Source of the DNA: Halocaridina rubra
Lineage: Eukaryota; Arthropoda; Malacostraca; Decapoda; Atyidae
Direction: 5' to 3'
Length of the DNA stretch: 64,000 nt
NCBI GenBank assembly: GCA_037179515.1
Contig: JAXCGZ010007697.1
Span: 63,038-127,037, forward strand
Shown here: piece by piece, positions 21,330 through 32,971 of the stretch
Position numbering within the stretch: the first letter of the stretch is position 1
How the letters are laid out: every line of letters begins with the position of its first letter
Notes under the pieces: model-generated
Told to the model about the DNA's origin: nothing
What the model saw: only the letters and a program-made list of their open reading frames with translations
The model's database searches: none
Position numbers and translations under genes: made by a program

Positions 21330-24300
21330 GATTACCTAATTGTGCTTACCTAATTGTGTTTACGGGAAAGAGCCCAAAGCTCGTATCTTCCCGTCTCCTG
21401 ATCGCTTCCATTTTATACTTAGTCATACTTATCATACCTGTCCTTAAAACTATGGATTGAGATAGCATTAACTACCTCCTCGCTTACCGAATTCCAATTA
21501 TCAACTACTCTTACACTGAAAAAGTATTTCCTTGCATCCTGCGAAGAAGTTTTCTTACGAAGCTTCAAACTATGACCTCTAGTTCTAGACCAGCCATATC
21601 AAAATATCGATCCCTATCCACTCTATCATAACCATGAAGGAATTTAAAGACTGTCACCATATCCCCCCTCACTCTTCTAGCTTCGAATGATGGTAAGTCT
21701 AATTCCCTCAGCCTCTCATCATAACTGAGATTGCGTATTTCTGCCACCAGTTTCGTAGCATGTCTCTGAACTTTTTCAAGCTTAGCTATGTGCTTTTTCA
21801 AGTGCGGATTCCAAAAGGGGGCTGCATATTCGAGTTTTGGCCTCACATAGGTTACATAAATATTTCTGAACATTTCATTGTCCATGTGCCTGAAGGCTAC
21901 CCTTACATTTGATAAGAATGCATATGCTGCCCTTACTATGCCATTTATATGTATTTCTGGAGACAAATCTGCCAGTATGTTTACTCCTAGATCTTGCTCA
22001 TTTTCTGTCTCTTGAAGTTGTACTCCAGCCACCGAGTAGTCAAGCTTGGGCCTTCTTGCACTTGTACCCATTCTCATTACCTTACATTTTGAAGTATTGA
22101 ATTTCATTAGCAACTTTTCTGACCACTCATGCAGACTATTTAGATTTTCCTGAAGTTCTCTACCATTGTTCTCGTTTCCTACTTTCTTCACAATCTTTGC
22201 ATCATCTGCAAACATATTCATGAATGAATTTTCAGACTCTGGTAGGTCATTTACATATACAAGGAACAAAAGTGGCCCTAAAACTGAACCCTGTGGAACT
22301 CCACTACTAACTCTTCTCCATTCAGACACAGAGTGTCTTACTCTAACCCTCTGTTCCCTTCCTTCTAAGTAAGTTTTTATCCATTCCAAAACATTTCCAC
22401 CTATTCTAGCCATTGATTGCAGCTTCCTAATAAGTCTCCCATGTGGAACAGTGTCAAACGCTTTCTGGAAGTCTAGGAATATGCAATCTGCCCAGCCCTC
22501 TCTTTCCTGTAAGATTTGGCTTACCTCATCATAAAATTCTAATAAGTTTGTTACTGTTGATCTACCTTCTCTGAAGCCATGTTGCCTCACTGACAAAAAG
22601 TTGAAGGATTCCAAGTGAAGAGAGATATGTTTCCTTAGTATTTTCTCCATAACTTTGCAAACTATGCTGGTCAAGGAAACTGGTCTATAGTTCAGAGCCG
22701 TATCCCTCCTTCCCTTTTTGAAGAAAGGTATCACATTTGCTTGTTTCCAGCATCTTGGAATCTCCCCCGACTCCAGTGACTCCTTAAATATGATACTTAG
22801 TGCCACTGATATTGTGTTTGCGCATTTTTTAAGCACATGAGGGGATATGTCATCGGGACCTGTAGCTTTATGAACATCTAAATCCATCAGCGCTTTGCAT
22901 ACCTCTGTGGCTGTAAGGTTGATGTTCTCTAATACCGGCCCTTGAGCTTCTATCACTGCAATCTGAGGGGGTGGGATATTTTCTACTGTAAATACTGACT
23001 GAAACTCCTTGTTCAATTCTTTGCAGATCTCTTCATCCGTCTCAGTGATGCTTCCATCCGCTCTCTTTAGCCTTAAAACCTGTTCATTTACCTTCAGTTT
23101 TCCTCTGATAAAGCTGTGGAAAAGCTTGGGATTTTCTTTAGCCTTCCTGGTGATGTCCCTCTCATAGTCTCTCTCTCCCTCTCTCCTTTTACTTAGGTAG
23201 TCATTTCTTGCTCTTTTGTAGGTTTGCCAGGCATTTATGTTTTTTCTCCTCCTATACCTTTTCCAGCATTTGTCTCTCCACTCCTTAGCTCTTTTACACC
23301 CATTATCAAACCATTTCTCTCTGGCATGAATTACACCTACTTTGGTGACAGGTATGCAGCAATCTACTATCTTCCCATATTTCTCACAAAAGATGTCATA
23401 CATTTCTTGTACAGATTTGTTGTAAAATAAGGTTCTCCAGTCAATAACTGCAAAAAGCTCATTCATTTTGATGTAATCTCCTTTCCGATAGTTCCTCCTC
23501 ATGTCCTCAGTGCCTCTACTCTCAGGAAGAATATCTTCAATGATATACTCCATCAACAACACACAGTGGTCACTCTTTCCAATTGGTGGTTCATACTCAA
23601 TTTTTTCAATATCCAACACATTATCTGTGAACACTAGATCAAGTAGTGATGGCTCATCCCCACCCCTGGCCTTTGTTGGTGCTATTACATGTTGGTGTAG
23701 GAAATTCCCTTGTACGTAATCTAGGAATCTTGCCCCGAATGAGTCCTCACCACTGTGTGGGTCAAGATTTATCCAATCTATCTCTTTATGATTAAAGTCT
23801 CCCATAATCAAAATCCTACATTTTTTTTCCCGTGCCATGTTAACAACTGAGTTTATGACTTCAATAGTACCTATATGACTTTCCTCATAAACTTCAAGCC
23901 TATTCTGGTTCCTTGGTGGGTTGTATACAACAGTTATTATAATGCTCTCTGACCCAGTATTTATGCGAGCAACAAGAAATTCCTTGAACTCACTTTCTAT
24001 AGCCAAGTTTATTTCTTCTACTTGAATCCTTTCACTTATGAGCAGTGCTATCCCTCCACCAGTCCTCTCAGATCTTTCAACCCTTAGTATTCTGAAACCC
24101 TTAGGAAAAACTGTGACACTGTTTATGTCCTCACTCAACTTAGTCTCTGTAATTGCTACTATATCTGCCTTACTGTTGTGAATCCTATCTTTTAATTCTA
24201 CTGCCTTACCAGCTAATCCATCAGCATTTGTGTATAACAATCTTAATGTCTAATGAGAAAGTTGTTTGTTCCACATCTGTATCAGATCCACCTATACCAA

Positions 24301-24330
24301 CTCTTAGAAGGTCTTCCAGAATTTAAAAAC
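21330..24330 (-). mobile_element. CR1-like LINE copy 2 (best-preserved)
   Basis: Minus-strand LINE inserted near the 3' end of Gypsy family 2. The 3' tail on the plus strand begins GTGATTACCTAATTGTGCTTACC at 21330, the short-unit tail shared by all copies. The 5' limit is taken near 24330, where LTR-like sequence resumes. It holds one long ORF with endonuclease and reverse transcriptase. Confidence 0.85.
21565..24240 (-). CDS. CR1-like LINE ORF2: APE endonuclease plus reverse transcriptase
   Basis: An 891-codon open frame. It nicks target DNA and copies LINE RNA at the nick. Residues 1-235 are an APE-type endonuclease: LLYTNADGL start, ITETKLS, MGDFNH with D148, and KSDHC with D224/H225. A basic linker follows (about 260-400). 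RT spans about 430-730: [55 protein letters not shown] and FADD at 677-680. The C-terminal domain (YVTYVRPKLEYA) is cut about 60 residues short: a missing G near 21590 shifts the frame, so the protein ends FDMAGLELEVIV. Upstream of M the frame continues (TLRL) to a stop, so the true N-terminus is probably lost. No RNase H. Probably inactive, but the youngest-looking LINE here. Confidence 0.88.
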   Translation of the reverse strand: MLYTNADGLAGKAVELKDRIHNSKADIVAITETKLSEDINSVTVFPKGFRILRVERSERTGGGIALLISERIQVEEINLAIESEFKEFLVARINTGSESIIITVVYNPPRNQNRLEVYEESHIGTIEVINSVVNMAREKKCRILIMGDFNHKEIDWINLDPHSGEDSFGARFLDYVQGNFLHQHVIAPTKARGGDEPSLLDLVFTDNVLDIEKIEYEPPIGKSDHCVLLMEYIIEDILPESRGTEDMRRNYRKGDYIKMNELFAVIDWRTLFYNKSVQEMYDIFCEKYGKIVDCCIPVTKVGVIHAREKWFDNGCKRAKEWRDKCWKRYRRRKNINAWQTYKRARNDYLSKRREGERDYERDITRKAKENPKLFHSFIRGKLKVNEQVLRLKRADGSITETDEEICKELNKEFQSVFTVENIPPPQIAVIEAQGPVLENINLTATEVCKALMDLDVHKATGPDDISPHVLKKCANTISVALSIIFKESLESGEIPRCWKQANVIPFFKKGRRDTALNYRPVSLTSIVCKVMEKILRKHISLHLESFNFLSVRQHGFREGRSTVTNLLEFYDEVSQILQEREGWADCIFLDFQKAFDTVPHGRLIRKLQSMARIGGNVLEWIKTYLEGREQRVRVRHSVSEWRRVSSGVPQGSVLGPLLFLVYVNDLPESENSFMNMFADDAKIVKKVGNENNGRELQENLNSLHEWSEKLLMKFNTSKCKVMRMGTSARRPKLDYSVAGVQLQETENEQDLGVNILADLSPEIHINGIVRAAYAFLSNVRVAFRHMDNEMFRNIYVTYVRPKLEYAAPFWNPHLKKHIAKLEKVQRHATKLVAEIRNLSYDERLRELDLPSFEARRVRGDMVTVFKFLHGYDRVDRDRYFDMAGLELEVIV

Positions 24331-24580
24331 CACCTAATAGGTAAATAACCACTATGTAATATTCCAACTGTTCTAAGGGTAGAGGAATGTAGTATATTGA
24401 TATAATAACTTATTAAAAATATCTGCAGGTGCCCTAATGTATCCGTTCAACAGGAGTACTTAATTATAACTAGGTAATGATTATTAATTGATTGTTAAAA
24501 GTTACTGTCTATTCCCATTCCTAATTATTGAACTTCAACATTAAATAGTAGAAGTAAAACCTAAACAGGCTACTATGTGA
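24331..24580 (+). repeat. Gypsy family 2 3' LTR, left part
   Basis: 24420-24575 matches the 5' LTR at 16970-17110 (GGTGCCCTAATGTATCCG, CAACAGGAGTACTTAATTA, CCTAATTATTGAAC). The LTR is broken at about 24580 by LINE copy 3 and resumes at 33619. Confidence 0.75.
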
Positions 24581-26556
24581 TTAGTGATTACCTAATTGTG
24601 ATTACCTGATTTTGCTTACAGGAAAGAGCCCCAAGCTCGTAACTTCCTGTCTCCTGATTGGTTTCATTTTGTACTTGGTGATACTTATCATATTTGTCCT
24701 TAAAACTATGGATTGAGTTAGCATTAACTACCTCCTTGCTTAGGGAATTCCAATTATTAACTACTCATGCACTCAAAAAAGTACTTCTTTACGAAGCTTC
24801 AAACTATGACCTCTAGTTCTAGTCCCAACCACTCAAAATTTCGATCCCTATCCACTCTGTCATAACCATGAAGGAATTTAAAGACTGTCACCATATCCCC
24901 CCTCGATCTTTTAGCCTCGAGTAATGGTAAGTTTAATTCCCTCAGCCTCTCATATAACTGAGATTGTGTATTTCTGGCACCAGTTTCGTAGCATGTCTGA
25001 ACTTTTTCCGGCTTAACTACGTGCTTTTTCAAGTGCGGATTCCAAAAGGGGGCTGCATATTTAAGCTTTGGCCTCACATGGGTTACATAAATATTTCTTA
25101 ACATTTCCTTGCCCATCTGCCTAAAGACTACCCTTAAATTTGCTAAGAAAGCATATGCTGCCCTTATTATGCCATTTATATGCATGTCTGGAGACAAATC
25201 TGCCAGTATGTTTACTCCTAGATCTCTCATTTTCTGTCTCTTGAAGTTCTACTCCTGCCACCGAGTAGTCAAGCTTGGGCCTTCTTGCACTTGTACCCAT
25301 TCTCATTACCTTACACTTTGAAGTATTGAATTTTATTAGCCACTTTTCTGACCACTCATGCAGACTATTTAGATTTTCCTGGAGTTCTCTATCAGTGTTC
25401 TCGTTTTTTACTTTCTTCACAATCTTTACATTACCTGCAAATATATTCATGAGTGAATTTACAGATGCTGGCAGGTCATTTACATATACAAGGAACAAGT
25501 AGCCCTAAAACTGAACCCTATGGAACTCCACTACTAACTCTTCTCTATTCAAACACTGAGTGTCTTACTCTAACCCCTTGTTCCCTTTTCTTAAGCATGT
25601 TTTTATCCATTCCAAGACATTTCCAACTATTCTTGCAATTACTTGCAGCTTCTTAATAAGTCTCCTGTGTGGGACACTGTCAAACACTTTCTGGAAGTCT
25701 AGGATTATGCAATCTGCCCAGCCCTCTCTTTCCTGTAAGATTCTGCTTACCTCATCATAAAATTCTAATAAGTTTGTTACTGTTGATTTACCCTCTCTGA
25801 AGCCATGTTGTCTCACTGACAAAAAGTTGAAGGAATCCAAGTTAAGAGAGATATGTTTCCTTAGTAGTTTCTCCATAACTTTGCAAACTATGCTGGTCAA
25901 GGAAACAGGTCTATGGATTCGAGCCATATCCCTCCTTCCCTTTTTGAAGATAGGTATTACATTCACTTGTTTCCAGCATCTTGGAATCTCCCCTGACTCC
26001 AGTGATTTTTTAAATATGATACTAAGTGCCGTTTCAATTGAATATGCGCACTTTTTAGCTACATAAGGGGATACATCATCAGAACCTGCATATCTCTGTG
26101 GCTGAAAAGATGATGTTCTCTAATACCTGGCCCATTAGCTTCTATCTCTGCAATCTGAGGGGTTGGGGGTATTTTCTACTTTCAGATCTCTTCACCCATC
26201 TCAGTGATGCTTCCATCCACTCTCTTAAGCATTAAAACTTGTTCTTTTACCTTCAGTTCTCCTCTGATAAAGCTGAGGAAAAGTTTGGAATTTTCTTTTC
26301 CCTTCCTGGTGATGTCCCTTTCATAGTCTCTCTCCGCCTCTTTTCTTTTACTTAGGTAGTATTATTTCTTGCTCTTTTATAGGTTTGCCATCCATTTATA
26401 TTTTTCCTCCTCCTATACCTTTTCCACTATTTGTCTCTCCATTCCTTGGCTCTTTAACACTCAATATCAAACCATTTCTGTTTGGCATGAATTATACCTA
26501 CTTTGGTGATAGGTATGCAGCAATCTACTATATTCCCATAGTTCTCACAAAAGATG
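24581..26556 (-). mobile_element. CR1-like LINE copy 3, 3' segment
   Basis: Minus-strand LINE with the shared tail (GTGATTACCTAATTG at 24582). Frames 25230-24799, 25498-25121 and 25966-25565 correspond to the C-terminus, the FADD region (here FAGNVKIVKK, catalytic DD lost) and the middle RT ([24 protein letters not shown]) of copy 2. More diverged than copies 1, 2 and 4, with many frameshifts. It stops at 26556, where the I/Jockey-type LINE is inserted, and resumes at 33282. Confidence 0.88.
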
Positions 26557-26557
26557 C

Positions 26558-27620
26558 ACAGTCCAGTTCCAGCTCCAGTAGCGGTTGGACCTCTCCTCTC
26601 TCCCTCTGCCAGCAGCCAATAGCAGAAGCCGACTCCACCCAGCAGCCAACAGCAGAAGCCGAATCCATCCAGCAGCTTACCTGGCACAGGGGACACCGAG
26701 ATCACAGCATACTAACTCCCAACAACAGTCTGGTTCCAGCTCCAGTAGTGATAGGACCTGCATAAGTATCTCAGTCCTCTTTTCCTCCTCTCTCACGAGA
26801 GCCAGATAAAGAAGCAAAGACTGCTTTTGTTTTGTTTTGTGTTCCCGATTTTTGTTTTAGTGAAAACAAGTGATTGTGTGTGTGATATACCCCAAATAAT
26901 TTTGCCTGCCCTTCTCTCTCTTTCATAAGAGTCGGGAAAAAAAGGAAAATAGAAAGTGTTCAGGTTTCTAATTTGTTTTTATATCTATTGTGATAGGTAA
27001 TTGAAGCCTCTTCCTAGCTTTGAAGTGAACTTCGCCTCCTCCACTCCATCCCTGTCTGAGGTGGAAGCTTCCACAAGGAAACATAACCTAAGTATATCTG
27101 TTTTCTTTTCTTCCTCTCTCACGAGAGCCAAAGAGAGAAACAGAAAGATTGCCTTGATTTGTTGTTTTTTTGTGCTTTTGTGTTCTTTTGTTTAATTGAA
27201 CACACATTATTGTGTTTTAGTGAAAACAAGTGTGTGATATACTCCAAGTAATTTTGCCTGCTCTTCTCTCTCTTTTATAAGAGTTGGGAAGAAAAGGGAA
27301 ATAGAAAGTGTTCAGGTTTCTAATTGTTTTTATATCTTTTGTGATAGGTAGTTGAAGCCTCTTCCTACCAGTAAAGTGAACTTCGCCTCCTCCACTCCAT
27401 CCCTGACCTGAGGGGGAAGTTTTCACAAGGATATATAACCTAAGTATATCTGTTTTCTTTTCTTCCTCTCTCACGAGAGTCAAAGAGAGAAACAGAAACA
27501 TTGCCTTGTTTTGTTGGTTTTTTTGTGCTTTTGTGTTCTTTTGTTTAATTGAACACACATTATTGTGTCCTGAGCAAATTTCTGTTTTCACTTCCCTCTC
27601 CCACGAAAGTTGGGAAGAAA
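26558..27620 (+). promoter_or_regulatory. 5' UTR with tandem monomers (probable internal promoter region)
   Basis: TTGAAGCCTCTTCCTA recurs at 27001 and 27352 (period 351), and the same ~350-base subunit is partly present before 27001 (26770 on), so there are about 2.4 copies. Each contains TCTTCCTCTCTCACGAGAG and GTTCAGGTTTCTAATTG. At the far 5' end, CAGTCCAGTTCCAGCTCC (26558) is partly repeated at 26724, and a ~30-base unit (AGCAGCCAAYAGCAGAAGCC) is tandem at 26611-26670. Repeated 5' monomers that serve as promoters are known from mouse L1; here the promoter role is inference. Confidence 0.6.
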
Positions 27621-27820
27621 GATAGAAGACTGTTTAAGTGATTAAGTGTTGTAGTGTTGCAATTAAGTGAAGTGATCCAGCCATAAGGCCCCAATAGTAT
27701 ATTAATCAAAATTGACAAACAGTGCAAATAACATATACCTATGGAAATCTGTAATATCCATGACTAGTTGCTAGTCATGGCCTCAGCCGCTTCTCCTGCT
27801 TCCCCCCCCCAGAGGGGGGA

Positions 27821-29281
27821 ATGGAACTCGACCCCCCTCAAGAGGGGTGGACGGTTGTGGGAAAGAAGAGGCCAAGGGCGGCCTCTGGCAGTAGCCATGA
27901 GAGTGCTGCTGCCCCAGTTCACCCCCCAGCCCCAAAGACTGATAGAGAGCACATTTCCAAGTTCAAAGTTGAGGCTCCTTCCACCAAAGAGGCATATGAC
28001 CTTATCAGAGAGTTGGAAGACCAACTCACCGAGCATGGCTGCAAAATAAAGCCTAATGTACAGGGTGACTTCATTATTCACCCAGCCTCAGCAGAAGCCG
28101 CAGAGAAGATCCGCAGCCTAAACTCACCTCACTTGATAGAGATGAACCCTGCACAAAAAATTAGAAAATACATTGTCATTGGCTTCCCTGTTGCTTGGTC
28201 AGTTGACCTGCTGACCAAGCAATTGTACATTACGGCTGCCTCACGTTGCTCCTCCAAAATAGAGGGCCAAACCGTCCCATCAAAGCAAGTTCTGGTCCAC
28301 ATCTGTGGTCCACCCCCTTCGCAAGTAAACCTCGGCATCTGGGGCAAGTTCTACATAAGAGACTACACCCCAGAACCCCTAAGATGTTTCCGGTGTCAAA
28401 GATTTGGGCACCACAGGAATACTTGCCATTTCCCAGAGAGATGTGCAATCTGCAGTGGGAAACACTCCACCGACCGCTGCCTTAACAAATTCAAGGCAAA
28501 AGAAGCAACAGTTGCCAAGTGCCCGAACTGCAAAGGGAACCATCACGCATGGAACAACCGCTGCCCAAAAAGGCTGAAGAGGATTCCTCAAAGAACCCCT
28601 CCTTCTGCCCCTGTCACCAATCACACCACCCCCAACTTCACCCCAGCTCCTCCCCCCACCTCCAATCCTTGGCAAATGCCCCCTCCTGCTCCACTCACAC
28701 CTAACCTCCCCACCCAAAACCCACCACACTACACCAACCCAGCTCCTAACACACAGATCACACCTTCTACAGCTTCCACCCCTACACCAACTCCATCCAC
28801 CCTATCACACAACACTCACACTCCTACCATCCCCCCAAACAACACTCACACTCCTATCAACCCCACACGCAACACCAACACCTCCACCCCACGCAACACT
28901 CAAACACACAATACAGTCACACGCAACACCCAGAACACTCAGACCACACACACACCCACTCACCACACTAGGTCCCGGGACCCTAGACTTAAATCCCATA
29001 CCCCCATACCTAATCAGCCTATCCCGACACCTTCCTCTGCCTCCTCTTCCAAACAGCAAACCCTCTTCACAGTAAACGAGCTTACCAACCTTCTTATTCA
29101 AGCCGTACAGGCAGCCGTCCGACTCCTCGATACCAGAGCCACCACCCAAGATGCCTACAATCAAGTCGTCGAAGTAGCCCACTCCGTTGTCGCCAACGCC
29201 CTCGTCTCCAGAACCCACCAGCAGCCTCAAAAACCCACCACTCCTACCACCTCCACCTCCTCAAATCATCAAGATGTCTAA
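27821..29281 (+). CDS. LINE ORF1: gag-like protein with CCHC knuckles
   Basis: 486 codons, intact. Residues 1-45 are polar; about 50-165 form the RRM-like region of I/Jockey-group gag proteins (STKEAYDLIRELEDQLTEHG, FIIHPASAEAAEKI). About 185-255 hold zinc knuckles: CFRCQRFGHHRNTC (CX2CX4HX4C), CAICSGKHSTDRC and CPNCKGNHHAWNNRC. The rest, about 260-430, is a Pro/Thr/Asn-rich low-complexity tail (NTHTP-type repeats). The protein should bind the LINE RNA and form the particle. The stop (29279-29281) overlaps the ORF2 ATG (29274). A C-run at 27804 lies just upstream and could hide an earlier start at 27777 in another frame. Confidence 0.9.
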   Translation: MELDPPQEGWTVVGKKRPRAASGSSHESAAAPVHPPAPKTDREHISKFKVEAPSTKEAYDLIRELEDQLTEHGCKIKPNVQGDFIIHPASAEAAEKIRSLNSPHLIEMNPAQKIRKYIVIGFPVAWSVDLLTKQLYITAASRCSSKIEGQTVPSKQVLVHICGPPPSQVNLGIWGKFYIRDYTPEPLRCFRCQRFGHHRNTCHFPERCAICSGKHSTDRCLNKFKAKEATVAKCPNCKGNHHAWNNRCPKRLKRIPQRTPPSAPVTNHTTPNFTPAPPPTSNPWQMPPPAPLTPNLPTQNPPHYTNPAPNTQITPSTASTPTPTPSTLSHNTHTPTIPPNNTHTPINPTRNTNTSTPRNTQTHNTVTRNTQNTQTTHTPTHHTRSRDPRLKSHTPIPNQPIPTPSSASSSKQQTLFTVNELTNLLIQAVQAAVRLLDTRATTQDAYNQVVEVAHSVVANALVSRTHQQPQKPTTPTTSTSSNHQDV

Positions 29282-30059
29282 TCTCGAGATCCTACACTGG
29301 AACGCCCAGGGTCTCAGACACAAGGTTCAACATCTTGAAGGAATAGCCAAGACTGACAACATTGATGTCATCATGGTTCAAGAAACCCTGTGCACAGAGC
29401 AATACCCTCCTAAAATCTCAGGATACAATGGATTCTACCTGCACTGGTCTCCAGGGGAGAACAGAGGCAGCGCCACCTTCATCAGGAAAAACCTATTAGC
29501 CAAGGCAGTAACCCGACCGGTCTACTGCGGTGAAGATGTCCACGTCCTTGCTGTTAACATCCAACTTCAGGGCAGCTGCATAGATCTGTACAACATTTAC
29601 AGACCACGGAATGGTAGCTTAGACCTGACTACGCTCTTCGGGCTAGCCAGTCATCGTGACTTGGTAATAGGAGGCGACTTCAACGCGCATCATCCAAGAT
29701 TCAGGTATGAGCGCCCCTGTGCTGCAGGCAGACACATCATGAACCTGCTGGATGACCAAGAAGATGTCTCCCTGCTCAACGATCATGAGCCAACACATGA
29801 CAGAGGTGGAATACTGGACCTCACCTTTGTCTCCAATTCCCTAAAGCAGGACGCCACATGGAGAGTTCATCCCTTGGTCAAAAGCGACCACTATGGGATC
29901 CATCTCACACTGCCAGTTCCTGAAATCTTCCAAATCCTTGCTCCCCCGCTCGATGGAATTTCAAGAAGGCCGACTGGGGCTGATTCCAGGAGCACCTCAG
30001 CAATTGGTTTTCGGCCTACGTACCATCTGAAGACATCGACCAAGCAGAGGCCGAGCTAG
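29274..30059 (+). pseudogene. LINE ORF2, endonuclease part
   Basis: Starts at ATG 29274 inside the end of ORF1, which suggests reinitiation or termination-coupled translation. APE-type endonuclease: ILHWNAQGLRHK, MVQETLC, SATFIRKN, VIGGDFNAHH with the catalytic D, ILDLTFVS and KSDHYGIHLTL. A frameshift near 29950 ends the correct frame; the last ~35 residues to 30059 are out of frame. The endonuclease nicks the target; this one has all motifs but is disconnected from RT. Confidence 0.88.
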
Positions 30060-31823
30060 TCAATGCCCTGCAAGCTGCAGCAAACTTCTCCATCCCCCTC
30101 TGCAAACCACAACACACCACTCATCGGGACAGATGGTACTACTGTGACAGAGTTAAAGAACTCAATCACCGGCTCAACGTCATTCGGAAAATGCACAGGA
30201 AACGTCGCACTGAAGACTCCTACCACACTCTCCAAGCAGTCAAAGAACATGTCCATGAAGAGACTCGCAACATCAAGAGGAAAAAATGGCTAGAGTGGTG
30301 TTCCACCCTAGATGCCCACACCTCTGTGGGCCAGATGTGGAGGAGCATCAACTCCTTTGCTAAAGGAAAACCTCCTAAAATCACCCCCACAGGGATCCTA
30401 GCAGGGCAGAGAAGAATTCGCCATCAAATTCGCGGACAGAGCAAGCTCCAACCAGCTCCCCATCACCACCAGAACAACTCTTCAGGACCTCACCACTGCA
30501 AGATGGGAAGAAATAGAAGAGGCCATCAACACTGAAGATGAAACAGATGCTCCATTCTCCCTGACTGAGCTACTAAGAGTAAGCAAAAGCTCTAAGAACA
30601 TCGCCCCAGGGGCCGATAGAATCACATACACAATGATTCAAAAAATGGGGCCCCAAGGGGAGCTTGCTCTACTCTCTCTGATCAATTCAACATACACACG
30701 AAGAATCAGACCAGCCTCATGGAACAGAGCAGACATTCAGCCCATCCCAAAACCACAGGACCCTGACAACCCTCGCCCCATCTCCCTCCTAAGCTGCCTG
30801 AGCAAGACGGCAGAAAAGATGGTACTTAACAGAGTCCGCTGGAAATGCCCACCCTTCCCAGAAAACATGTTTGCCTACCAACCTGGCTTAGGCACCTCAG
30901 AATGCATAGCCTCCATGCTATCATTTATCAACAACCGCCGTGGTTACATCGTTTTTCAAGACCTAGAGAAGGCCTTTGAACTAGCCAATGTGCCGGCAAT
31001 ACTCTCTGCTCTCATATCCAAGCAGATCAAAGGTAACCTTCTTTCGTGGATCAAGCAGAGTCTACAAAATCGTAGTGCACGAGTCAAAGTAGATGGGCAC
31101 TACTCCACCTACAAAAACCACGAAAATGGGACCCCCCAAGGTGGAATCCTCAGCCCCTTCCTATTTAATTGTCTCATGGAAAAACTCATGGACATCGCAC
31201 TACCACATGGAGCCAAACTCTTCAACAATGCGGACGACTTTGCCCTTGTCACAATAGGACACAGAAACTCCAACAAGACACAGCGCTGCCTCACCAAGAT
31301 TCACCAAGCCTCCATCTCCCTTGGAGTCAGAATCAATGCCCGCAAAACCAAGGCCCTTCCCATCCACCAGTGGAGACCAGACACTAATCTGGTCATAGGT
31401 AATGAGCCTGTGGACTGGGTTACCAAACACCAATACCTGGGTGTAATCATCGACCAAGGACTAACCTTTGGACCAGAAATTCAACACTTGCGCGACAGGT
31501 GCAGCCAGCGACAAGCGGTCCTTCGTCGGATGTCGGGCCTCTACGATGGTGCATCACTTAATGTCCTCAGAACCTTCTATGTACAAGCCATACACAGCCA
31601 CATAGACTATGCTTGTCCCACACTCTGGCTACTAACAGACCAACAGTGGGACAAGATAGAAGTAATTCAAAGCAACGCCACACGTACCATGCTAGGAGCC
31701 CCCATGTGGACCAAGAGAGAAAACTCCAGATGGAATCGGGACTCATTCCACTCAAACTCAGAGCTCAGCAAAGACTGCCCCTCTTTGTGGCCAAAACCAC
31801 CACTGCCCAACATAAATGCCTAG
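30060..31823 (+). pseudogene. LINE ORF2, linker and reverse transcriptase
   Basis: Pieces at 30191-30535 (linker) and 30633-31823 (RT), joined by frameshifts near 30410 and 30600. RT motifs: IQPIPKPQDPDNPRPISLLS, YQPGLGTSECIASML, FQDLEKAFELANVPAIL (motif A), NGTPQGGILSPFLFNCLMEKL (truncated in quotation) and FNNADDFALVT at 31219-31248. The last is the catalytic box with Asn where Tyr or Phe is usual. Both aspartates remain. The C-terminal part is displaced into another frame around 31700. Confidence 0.88.
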
Positions 31824-32971
31824 CTGGCACAAATCTCCATATAGCCCTCAATCGCCACCCCAACCACCATCCTAGAACCTGGGCAGCCAAGGTCTGTGCT
31901 AGCCTGCAAGCACTGCCAATCAGGGAGAGCATCCTAGCCAAGATACAAGACACACCGCTTCCTGAATACAGATGCCCACCCCCATGGAATGACCAACCAC
32001 TCGATATAAAGATCGAGCTCCCTGACAACCCCAAAAGCTTGGCAAACCCGCTTGTCCTTAAAAACAAATATAAGGACAAAATTCAGAGCTGGAGCAGGCC
32101 AAACTCTCAAGTCTACTACACTGACGGTTCAGTAAATCAAGAAACTGGAGCCTCAGCCGCCGCCTTCACCACTGGAAACCACGTCCTATCCTGGAGACTG
32201 TCAAACTCCTGCTCATTGCTCCAGACTGAGCTTGTTGCCATAGCCAACGCCCTCGACTTCTTCATCCAGCAAGGAGCTGACCATGCCCTAATTCTCTCTG
32301 ACTCTAAAGGCGCCTTACAGGCCATCAAGAAGCCACTCCTCAGAGACAATGTACGCATCATCACCACCATCCTCAGCCACTACCACAGGACAACCAGCCT
32401 TGGAAAAGCCATCACTCTTGCCTGGATTCCCAGCCACATCGGCATCAAGGGAAATGAGGAAGCCGATCAAGCCGCCAAACAAACCACTCTCAGAGCAGAA
32501 ATCCAGATATCTCTGTCTCCTGGGATGCAACAGATAAAAAATAAAGCCACCAAGTCACTCCTTAACACCTTAATAACCAAACACAACCTGTGCACAGACA
32601 TTGGCTCCCCCTCCATCTGGTGGTACAAAGCCACCACTGATCTTGGGCATATCATCCTGCCTAAGAGCCTTCGACGAAGCACTGAGCTCAATGTGTACCG
32701 TCTGAGACTCGGGTACAAGTGCACCTGGCAAATAGTAGAGGATATCATCAGGGAATGCACCTTTTGCCAGGTAGCCTCACCACATCCACTGCTACATTAC
32801 ATCCTGGAATGTGATTCTTTTTCAGAAATTCGACGGATAACTGGTGCCCCCGCAACATCTAGCGAAGACCCAAATGCCCTTCATGTTGCTAGCTCCATCA
32901 TCATACTAGCAACAAATAACTACATGAACAGTCTATCAAATATTATCAGACAATACCCTCCACCAAGATAG
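31613..32971 (+). pseudogene. LINE ORF2, RNase H and C-terminal domain
   Basis: The 452-codon frame 31613-32971 has RNase HI from about 32110: VYYTDGSVN (D), LLQTELVAIANAL (E), LILSDSKGALQAI (D) and WIPSHIGIKGNEEADQAAK (H and D). The full catalytic set is present. It is followed by a C-terminal Cys-His zinc region, CTFCQVASPHPLLHYILEC, near residue 380-400. Only the first ~45 codons (before about 31750) are out of the true frame. RNase H removes the RNA template after first-strand synthesis. Confidence 0.9.
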
